A stretch of DNA of 64,000 nt from Variovorax boronicumulans (lineage in GTDB: Bacteria > Pseudomonadota > Gammaproteobacteria > Burkholderiales > Burkholderiaceae_C): contig NZ_JAUSSG010000004.1 of NCBI RefSeq assembly GCF_030812215.1, positions 62,001-126,000 of the forward strand, read 5' to 3'. The position numbers were made by a program, and so were the translations under genes. Below the pieces are notes generated by a model. It was given only the letters and a program-made list of their open reading frames with translations, was not told the origin of the DNA and searched no databases. Below, one piece after another: positions 16,242 to 23,674 of this stretch (the stretch's first letter is position 1; each line of letters starts with the position of its first letter).

Positions 16242-19200
16242 GGGCCGGCCGCCGCGTTTGCAGTCGCAGCGCCTGCCGAGGGGAAGCCGAGCCCCGTCTC
16301 GTCGAACTTGAAGCGCAGGCGGATGTACGCGCCCTTGCTGGTGTATTCGTTGGCGGTGAGGTCGCGGTCCTTGAGGCCGACGACGTTGTAGCCCACCGAC
16401 ACCCACAGGTTCGTCATCGCCTGGTAACCCACCTCGACGCCCAGCGTCTTCTGCAGCGCACCGCCCTTGCCGTACAGGAGGCCGGCCTGGACGCCGAAGT
16501 CCCAGTCCTTGCCGATGTCCTGCGTGTAGCGCGCCTGCAGCAGGTGCGCCCAGTAGGTGCTCTTGAGCCAGCCGTCGTCGGCGCGCGACCACTTGGCCGC
16601 ATAGCGCCCGTTGATCACGGTGCCGGGCCGCGGGTTGTAGTTGAAATGGGCAGAGACGATGTCGGCACTGGTGCGGCCCGGCAGGCTGGCGTTGCCCGAG
16701 CCCGTGCCGAAGACGCTCGCGCCGTCGAGCGCGCCGGTCGAGCTGCCCGTGCCGGCCACGCGCTCCGAACGGCGCTCGTAGCGCATCAGCGCGTTCCAGC
16801 TGTCGGTGTCAACCGGGCGGTACGCCAGGCCGATCTGGTGGCGTGCGAGGTGATGCGCGTTGCCGGCGTTGGTGCCCTGCCCTTCGCTGTCGCTCATCAC
16901 GCTGCGCGCGAGCAGGCTCCACGAGCGGTCGATCTTGTAGCCGAAGCCTGCGCTGAACAGGCGGGTGTTCGCATCGTCGCCGCGCCGGCCTTCGAGCACG
17001 CCGCTCGCCTTGATGCGATCGGTGCTGTATTCGACGCCGCCGGTGATGGCCGTCGATTGGCCCAGCCCCCCCGCATAGCCCGTGCCGGTGTTGCCGCTGT
17101 TGGCCAGGCCGCCGAGCTGGCGCGTGTGCTCGATGCCGCCGGTCAGCCGCCACTGGTCGTTGAGGCGGAAGGTGTTGCGCACGCCGGTGGCCGCCTGCGC
17201 GGCGCGTCCGTCAATGCTGTCGGCCAGGCGGTATTCGCTGTACACGCGGCCGCCTTCCATGTAGCTGCTCTCGATGCCCAGGATGCCGACGTTGTTCGAT
17301 CCGGTCGTGCCCAGCTCGTCCCGGCTGTAGAGGCTGGAGACCAGCTCGTAGCGGCCGTAGATGCGCGTCTTGTCGGTCACGGCGTAGTTGCCGCCGATGG
17401 CCAGCACGTGGCGATCGGACTTGTGGATGTCCTGTTCGCCTTCGACGAACACATTGGCCTGCGGCAGGCCCGGCACCTGGGCCGAGATGCGTGCACGCAC
17501 GGTGGTCAGGTCTTCGGCATTCGCGTTGGCGGTGGCCGCCGCGCCGAGGGCGGTCACGTTGCCGGCCCCCACGCCGCTGCCCAGGTTGCCGCTGTAGGTG
17601 GAGATCTGGCCGTAGTCGAAACCCGAGCTGGTGCCCAGGCCCGCGCCGCTCTGGCCATGGCGCAGCCCGACTTCGGCGACCAGCTGCTCGCCGACCTTCT
17701 TCTGCACGCTGGCGGTGAAGCCGCGGCGGCTGCCGCCGAGCAGCGCGTCCTGGCTGAAGAGCGCCTCGCCGCGCAGCGCGGTGCTGCTGTCGATGCGGTA
17801 CTCGGCGCGCGCCGAGGCTTCGGTACGGCCGGCGGAAAAGCTCGCGCCCGGGTTGTCGAAACCGGTGCTGGTCTTGCTGGCCAGCGCCACCACCGCAAGG
17901 TCTTCGGTCTGGTGGCGCAGTTCCACGCGGCCGCCGCTGCCCTTGCCGTTCTTGTCGGATTCGGTGCGCACCCACTCGCCAGCCATCGTGGTGCTCTCGC
18001 CCACACGCGCCACCGCGGTGAGCGCGCCGAGCTTGCGGCGGTTTTCGGGGTTCTCGTCGGTGCTGGCGACCACGCCGAGCTGCAGGTTGTCCGTGACCTT
18101 CACCTGCACGTCGGTGCCGGCCACGGTGAACTTCGGCCCACCGGCATCGACTTCGTAGGTCACTCGGATCGACTGCGGATTGAGGTTCGCATCGACCGAC
18201 GAGATCGCGTGCGTGAACAGGATGCGGCGGGTGAGCGGTTCGATCGTGTAGTCCACGAAGCGCGCCACGGTCGTGCGCTGCAGCACCAGGTTGGGCTGGT
18301 TGCGGTCGCGCACCACCACCTCGACCTGCTCGCTGTTGTCGATGAATTCGCCGCCCGTTGCGCTCAGGTAGTAGGGGCCCGAGGTGCCGACCGCGCGGAA
18401 CTCTTCCACCTGCTGCGTCTGCGCGGTGCGCGAGACGAAGCTGGTGGCGCGCACGTTGCCGTCGTCGTACACATGCTTGGCGCCGGTGAGCGCGCGGTTG
18501 TTCTGGCTCAGGTTGCGCACCTCGGTGCTGCTGGCGGTGGTGAAGTCGCCGTACAGCAGGTAGGAGCGGTTCTTGTCGATGCGCACATAGAGCTTCTGGG
18601 TGCTCTGCGCGTCGAAGCCCTTGACCGACGAGTCGCCGTACACCGGATAGAACTCGTCGGGCCGGATGTCGCGGAACAGGCGGTCGTCGCGCGTCTTGGC
18701 CGAGTCGTAGGCGGCCGTGAGCAGGTACTCGCCCTTGACAGTGCCCTTGAAGAAGAAGGCGGTGCGGGCGGCGGCGCGGCGGTTGTTGCTGCTCTCGTCG
18801 GCCAGGCCGGTGAGTTCGGCCTCGAAGGCGGCGCCCGCAGGCATCGCGCCCAGCGGTACGCCGCCGCGCTTGGTGAGGTCGAGCACGCCTTCGACGATGC
18901 CCACGCCGATCATCGGCCGCATCTCGGGCAGCAGCGCCAGGCGCACTTCCTTGACGAAGCTGCCGGCGGTGACGCGCACGCGCGCATCGCCGGGTTCGCC
19001 GGGCGGCAGCAGGCGGAACTCGGCCGCGCCGCCTTCCATGAAGACCTGCGTGCCCGGCTCGGCGGGATTCAGGTCTTCATCGAGCCAGCGGCCGCGGTCG
19101 GTTTCCAGCGTGAGCTGGGTGCGCGCGGTCACGGGCACGCCGGCGGTGTCGGTGAGGCGCACCTTCACGACCACGGGCGTGCGCAGGTCGGCCTGTGCCG

Positions 19201-22200
19201 ACGCGGGCAGCTCGACCTGGACCGCACCGAGCTTGTCGGGCGCCACCACGGTGATCTGCTGTGCGGTGCCGCGCGTGTTGCCGAACGGGTCCACGCCTTC
19301 GAGCTGCAGCCGGTTGGCGCCGGGCTGCAGCACCACGCCGATGTATTCCCAGGCGCCGAGCTTCTTCGCATCGAGCTGGGTCTTCTTGCCGACACGGCGC
19401 TCCTCGATGGCCTTGCCGTTGACGGTCAGGCGCAGCGCAAGGCCGGCCTCGCCCTTCACGCGCACATTGACCGACGGGCCCGGCAGCGTGTCGCCGTCCT
19501 TCAGGTCGATGAAGCCCAGGGCGTTGCCTTCGATCTGCGGCAGCAGCGCTTCGAGTTCGATGGGGCTGGGCACGGCCTGCGGCAGCAGCGACGAGCGGCG
19601 CGGCGCCAGCATGGCGGCGGCGGTGTTGATGGGGCGGCTCGCGAAGGCACCCACGCCGGCAGCGCCGCCGCCCGTGGCCGACGCACCCTGCGCGTCGGTG
19701 GGCAGGCCGTTCAGTGAAGCGAACAGGCTGCCCGCGGGCGTGGGGGCCGGTGCGGCGGTGGCGCCAAGCGTGCCGCTCATCGTGCCCGATGCGCCGTTGA
19801 CGAAGCTGCTGGCGCCGGACGGCGCCACCGGCATCGAGATCAGCGGGGCCGAGTTCGCGAGCGTGGAGCCGGTGCTGCCGGTACTGCCCGTGACCGACGA
19901 CTGGCCGCTGGCAGGCAGCGAGCGCACGTCGCCCACCGGCACGATCTTGCCTTCGGGGTCCAGCCGCATGCGCACCTGCGCCTCGGCTTCGGTGTCGGGA
20001 ATGGCCGCAATGGCCGCGCGCCGCGCCACCACCTCGGCCGCGACGCCGGGGGTGTCGCAGTTGGCGACGATGAAGTTGGCCTTGTGGAACTCACCCTTCT
20101 TCAGGTCGACGAAACGGCTCTCGGGACGGCCGGCATTGCGGTTGTCGAGCACCGCGAGTTGCGCGCCGCGGGGCAGCGTGGTCTGGTCCACGCGCAGCAC
20201 ATGCGTGAGCGGCTTCAGGCCGTAGAGGCTCCACTTGCCTTCCACGTCGGTGATGACGTGGGTGCCGTCTTCCATGTAGAGGCGCACCCCGGGCACGCCG
20301 ATTTCATCGTCACCCTCCTGCCGCCCGTCGCGCTTGCAGTCCATGTAGACCTTGCCGAACAGGAAGGCGTCGTCGGAAAACACGCCGCCGGTCACGCGCA
20401 CCGTCCAGCTGGCCAGGTTCGACTGCATCGGGCCCGAGGTCGCGCGGGCGCGGTTGACCGCGTCGCCGTTGGTCGGCGCACCCACGCCGATGCGCACGCG
20501 ATAGCGCACCGTGGCCGACTGGTCCACGCCCAGCTTCAGCGCCGGGTAGTCGAACAGCAGCTGCGGGCCCGCGCCGCCGGCCGGATCGACCGCCGCCGAG
20601 CCATTCAGGCGCACGCTCCTGGCCACATAGGCAAAGCCCGGCGGCAGGGTGTCGGACAGGCGCACGCCGGTGACCGGAAAACCCGTCTTGTTGGTGACGA
20701 CCAGGGCGTAGTCCATGAAGTCGCCGAACTCGGCCTGGCGCTTGCTGCCGTCCTTGCGAAGCACCAGCCCGAGCACATTGCCCGGATCGAGCGGGATGTG
20801 GTTGTGCAGCACGTCGCAGGCGGCGCCCGCGGCATCGAAGCCCGCGTTGACCGAGAAGTAATGGGTGGTCGCGTCCGCGCCCTGCGGTGCGCCAGCATTC
20901 GGCACGATGGCGCCGCAGCGGTTCAAGGTGCCGGCGGTGGCCGGGATGAGCTGCGACGGCGCCACGTAGCCGCTGCCCGCGGGCGGCACCACGCCGATCG
21001 CATAGGTGCACGAGCCGGTGACCGGCGGGGACTGCATGTAGAACTGATAGCCGCCATCGGCACCGGTGACCATCGAGACGCTGCCGTTGGCATTGACGGT
21101 GTAGAGGCCCGACGCGCCGCCGTACAGCTGGTCCGCGGTGATCGGCGTGACCGCCCCACTGCTGCACGACTGGCGCGTGAAGGTGACGACCGCGCCGGCC
21201 ACCGGCTCGCGCGTGACGGCGTTGTAGACCACGCCCTGCGGATCGACCAGCAGCGACTGCACCGAGCTCGCGCTCGCCACCACCAGCATGGCCGGCGTGA
21301 CGTTCACGGTGTTCTGGTCGAAGGCCGCGGCCCAGGCCTTGTTGGTGACCGCCATGCGCCCGCCGACGGCCGCGGGCTTCTGCGTGAGGCGCACGGTGAA
21401 CGAAAGCTCTTCGGTCTGGCCCGGGGCGAGCGCGCGGCTGCCGTCGGTGACGCTCAGCACGGCTTCGGTGGGCAGCTTGAAGGGATCGCTGCTCGCCAGC
21501 GACGCCCGGTCGCAGCTCGCACGTCCTGTGAAGCCGGCGGCCGCGTTGAGCACACCATTGCGCGCTTTCGGCGGCGCGACCAGTTCCCAGGCGGCCACCG
21601 AGCCGTCCGGCTTGTCCATGTCGAAGGTGCAGTTCAGGTTGTCGATGAGCCGCAGGTTCGGCGCCGCCGCAACGCCGGTGTTGGTCACCTTCAGTTGGTA
21701 GTCGAGCTCGTACACGCCCTGCGCCACGCGCCGCGGCGCCGAAGCGGTCTTGACCAGCGAGAGCGTGGGAAGCTGCGTGGACACCGGCGTGGGCGAGCTG
21801 TCGTTGTTCGGATTGCCGTCGCCATCGGCATCGGGGTTGCTGCCGTTGACCGAATCGTCGAAGGCCACGGGCGGGCCGCCCGGCGAGAGCGCGCCTTGCG
21901 CGCGCGCCGTGTTCAGGAGCGTGCCGGCGCGGCCGCCGACATTGAAGCGCACGTCGAAGCGCACGGTGAACTGCGCGCCCACCGGCAGCACCGCGCCAGG
22001 CGCGAGCAGGTTCTGCGCGCCGGCGGTGCCGTTGAACGCGCTGTCGATGGCAGCCACGGTGCCGCTCACGCCGTTGCCTTGGTTGCTCGCGATGGCCAGC
22101 GAGCCCGGCACGATCGTGTACTGGTTCGCGGCGGGCACGGTCGCCGGTGTGAAGCTGCCGAACTGCGTAGCGCCGCTGCCTTCCATGAGGTCGGCCACCT

Positions 22201-23473
22201 GCACGCCGTAGAGCCACACGGCGCCGTAGTTGCGCACGTTGACGCTGAAGCTCACCGTGGCGGTGCCGTCGAGCTGGCCGTCGGCACCGTGGTTCATGCG
22301 CGGCGTCGAGGCGGCCTTGGCCACGCCGATGCGGCTCTGGCTCGAGGTGATGACCACCGTGTTCGAGGGCGACACCGCCGGCGCCACGCCGTCGTTGTAG
22401 TAGCCCTGCGCGGTGTTGCGGATGTCGCCCGCCTGGTCGGCCCTGACCTGCACCGCGAACTGCATTGCGATCGACGCATTGCGCGCGAGCGGCGCCGGCA
22501 CGCCGATGGCCACTTCGACAGCCGAGGCGTCGTCGACGGTGCGGTAGCTGAAGTCCGCATCGCCCGGCAGGCGGAACAGCCGCACCGCGCCGGCCGCCGT
22601 GCTCTGCAGGCTGCCCGCGATGTAGCGCGTGCCCGCGGGCACGAAGTCGCGCACCAGCAGCAGCGCGGTGGGCGTGCCATTCACCAGCACCGGCGTGCCG
22701 GCGGGTGCGGCGGTGTTGCCCGGGCCCGCGTCGCGCGCGCCGATGTTGGTGCCCGACACGGTGAAGTCGATGCGCGTGCTGCCCGGAACCACCAGGCCCG
22801 GATAGCTCGCCGACTTGGTGAGCGCGAGCACCGCCACGTCGCCGGCGGTGACGATGTCGCGGTTGACCACGCTGACCTTCTGCAGCGCGGTGGTGGCGCT
22901 GAGCACCACGCAGGCGCTGCCGGTGGCCGCGGCGGGCACGGTGCCCTGCACCAGCAGCGCCGCGGTTTCGCCGGGCTGCAGCGCGATGGCGCCGGCGGCG
23001 CCCAGCGGCAGCACCGTGTCGGCCGCATCGGCCACGCCGTTGTTGTTGCTGTCGCGCACCACGCGCAGCGCCGACAGGTCGAGCGCATCGGCCGCACAGC
23101 CCGCGCCGTTGTTCGCGAGGCCGAATGTGTAGCTGGACGGCACGTTGCCTGCGTTGGTGAGCAGGTGGCTCAGCGTGACGACGGTGGCCGGCGGACGGTT
23201 GACCGACTGGTCGTGCGTGAGCACCAGCGCCTCCACCGGCAGCACGCTGGCGCTGACGCTGTTGGAGCTCGACGTCTCGGTCTGCGCGAGGCCGGCCGGC
23301 ACATAGGTGGCGGTGGCGACGTTGCGCAGCACGGCGCCGCCGGGCGGGGGCGCGGCGTGGGCGGCGGTTCCGGCGAGCATGCCGCACAGGAGCGCCATCG
23401 CCGCGACGGCAGCGGCCGCGCGGCCTCGCCATCGCTGCGAGCGGGTGCTCAGGTACGCCAGAAGAAGTTGCAC
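16238..23473 (-). CDS. Giant DUF11/SdrD repeat protein with C-terminal outer-membrane beta-barrel
   Basis: A 2411-residue exported protein. The start is the GTG at 23473, with a GGAAGG ribosome-binding site. The signal peptide covers about residues 1-41 (ends GTAAHAAPPP). Residues of about 45-1020 hold several DUF11-type modules (LSLVKTASAPRRVAQGVYEL; AEFGDFMDYALVVTNKTGF). An SdrD B-like domain follows at about 1043-1100 (DGRQEGDDEIGVPGVRLYME). Next come a low-complexity linker and Ig/invasin-like modules to about 1530. From about 1575 onward the sequence has alternating amphipathic strands and tyrosine-rich turns (YGDSSVKGFDAQSTQKLYVR; RIYGRYELVSSLYSRDEL), ending in GAYIRLRFKFDE. This looks like a large outer-membrane beta-barrel with a short tail. 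Role by inference: outer-membrane anchor or assembly platform for the surface cluster. Confidence 0.88.
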   Translation of the reverse strand: MQLLLAYLSTRSQRWRGRAAAAVAAMALLCGMLAGTAAHAAPPPGGAVLRNVATATYVPAGLAQTETSSSNSVSASVLPVEALVLTHDQSVNRPPATVVTLSHLLTNAGNVPSSYTFGLANNGAGCAADALDLSALRVVRDSNNNGVADAADTVLPLGAAGAIALQPGETAALLVQGTVPAAATGSACVVLSATTALQKVSVVNRDIVTAGDVAVLALTKSASYPGLVVPGSTRIDFTVSGTNIGARDAGPGNTAAPAGTPVLVNGTPTALLLVRDFVPAGTRYIAGSLQSTAAGAVRLFRLPGDADFSYRTVDDASAVEVAIGVPAPLARNASIAMQFAVQVRADQAGDIRNTAQGYYNDGVAPAVSPSNTVVITSSQSRIGVAKAASTPRMNHGADGQLDGTATVSFSVNVRNYGAVWLYGVQVADLMEGSGATQFGSFTPATVPAANQYTIVPGSLAIASNQGNGVSGTVAAIDSAFNGTAGAQNLLAPGAVLPVGAQFTVRFDVRFNVGGRAGTLLNTARAQGALSPGGPPVAFDDSVNGSNPDADGDGNPNNDSSPTPVSTQLPTLSLVKTASAPRRVAQGVYELDYQLKVTNTGVAAAPNLRLIDNLNCTFDMDKPDGSVAAWELVAPPKARNGVLNAAAGFTGRASCDRASLASSDPFKLPTEAVLSVTDGSRALAPGQTEELSFTVRLTQKPAAVGGRMAVTNKAWAAAFDQNTVNVTPAMLVVASASSVQSLLVDPQGVVYNAVTREPVAGAVVTFTRQSCSSGAVTPITADQLYGGASGLYTVNANGSVSMVTGADGGYQFYMQSPPVTGSCTYAIGVVPPAGSGYVAPSQLIPATAGTLNRCGAIVPNAGAPQGADATTHYFSVNAGFDAAGAACDVLHNHIPLDPGNVLGLVLRKDGSKRQAEFGDFMDYALVVTNKTGFPVTGVRLSDTLPPGFAYVARSVRLNGSAAVDPAGGAGPQLLFDYPALKLGVDQSATVRYRVRIGVGAPTNGDAVNRARATSGPMQSNLASWTVRVTGGVFSDDAFLFGKVYMDCKRDGRQEGDDEIGVPGVRLYMEDGTHVITDVEGKWSLYGLKPLTHVLRVDQTTLPRGAQLAVLDNRNAGRPESRFVDLKKGEFHKANFIVANCDTPGVAAEVVARRAAIAAIPDTEAEAQVRMRLDPEGKIVPVGDVRSLPASGQSSVTGSTGSTGSTLANSAPLISMPVAPSGASSFVNGASGTMSGTLGATAAPAPTPAGSLFASLNGLPTDAQGASATGGGAAGVGAFASRPINTAAAMLAPRRSSLLPQAVPSPIELEALLPQIEGNALGFIDLKDGDTLPGPSVNVRVKGEAGLALRLTVNGKAIEERRVGKKTQLDAKKLGAWEYIGVVLQPGANRLQLEGVDPFGNTRGTAQQITVVAPDKLGAVQVELPASAQADLRTPVVVKVRLTDTAGVPVTARTQLTLETDRGRWLDEDLNPAEPGTQVFMEGGAAEFRLLPPGEPGDARVRVTAGSFVKEVRLALLPEMRPMIGVGIVEGVLDLTKRGGVPLGAMPAGAAFEAELTGLADESSNNRRAAARTAFFFKGTVKGEYLLTAAYDSAKTRDDRLFRDIRPDEFYPVYGDSSVKGFDAQSTQKLYVRIDKNRSYLLYGDFTTASSTEVRNLSQNNRALTGAKHVYDDGNVRATSFVSRTAQTQQVEEFRAVGTSGPYYLSATGGEFIDNSEQVEVVVRDRNQPNLVLQRTTVARFVDYTIEPLTRRILFTHAISSVDANLNPQSIRVTYEVDAGGPKFTVAGTDVQVKVTDNLQLGVVASTDENPENRRKLGALTAVARVGESTTMAGEWVRTESDKNGKGSGGRVELRHQTEDLAVVALASKTSTGFDNPGASFSAGRTEASARAEYRIDSSTALRGEALFSQDALLGGSRRGFTASVQKKVGEQLVAEVGLRHGQSGAGLGTSSGFDYGQISTYSGNLGSGVGAGNVTALGAAATANANAEDLTTVRARISAQVPGLPQANVFVEGEQDIHKSDRHVLAIGGNYAVTDKTRIYGRYELVSSLYSRDELGTTGSNNVGILGIESSYMEGGRVYSEYRLADSIDGRAAQAATGVRNTFRLNDQWRLTGGIEHTRQLGGLANSGNTGTGYAGGLGQSTAITGGVEYSTDRIKASGVLEGRRGDDANTRLFSAGFGYKIDRSWSLLARSVMSDSEGQGTNAGNAHHLARHQIGLAYRPVDTDSWNALMRYERRSERVAGTGSSTGALDGASVFGTGSGNASLPGRTSADIVSAHFNYNPRPGTVINGRYAAKWSRADDGWLKSTYWAHLLQARYTQDIGKDWDFGVQAGLLYGKGGALQKTLGVEVGYQAMTNLWVSVGYNVVGLKDRDLTANEYTSKGAYIRLRFKFDETGLGFPSAGAATANAAAGP

Positions 23474-23591
23474 GCCACGAACCTTCCATCGACCCGCGCG
23501 CGGCGCGGGTCGTCCAAACTCAAGAAAATTTTTTCCTCTGCCGCCTGCGAGAACAGGCGCGCGGCTGCGTGCTGCGTGAAAGCGGCAAGGG

Positions 23592-23626
23592 AAAAAAGCG
23601 AAGCACGCCGAACCGGCAGCGCTTCG
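23592..23626 (-). terminator. Intrinsic terminator after the 968-residue protein gene
   Basis: On the minus strand a stem CGAAGCGC-GCCG / CGGC-GTGCTTCG (one bulge, GTT loop) is followed directly by CTTTTTTCCC. It lies about 50 nt past the stop at 23675 and about 120 nt before the next start at 23473. It should reduce readthrough into the barrel protein gene. Confidence 0.65.
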
Positions 23627-23630
23627 CGAA

Positions 23631-23660
23631 AGCCGGCGGACCCCGAGGCCCGCCGGCGAC
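23631..23660 (-). repeat. Second GC-rich hairpin before the terminator
   Basis: An inverted repeat GCCGGCGGGCC ... GGTCCGCCGGC (one mismatch, short loop) precedes the terminator on the minus strand. It is followed by only three T residues, so it is a hairpin rather than a terminator by itself; it may stabilise the upstream transcript. Confidence 0.45.
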
Positions 23661-23674
23661 TCAAACCCTTGTCG

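Noticed and set aside
10797..19717. Long plus-strand frames (about 1860 and 1200 codons) opposite the glycine-rich and barrel proteins
   Set aside because: Composition is strongly biased to Arg, Ala, Gly and His, and no ribosome-binding site or domain is visible. They are shadows of G+C codon bias.
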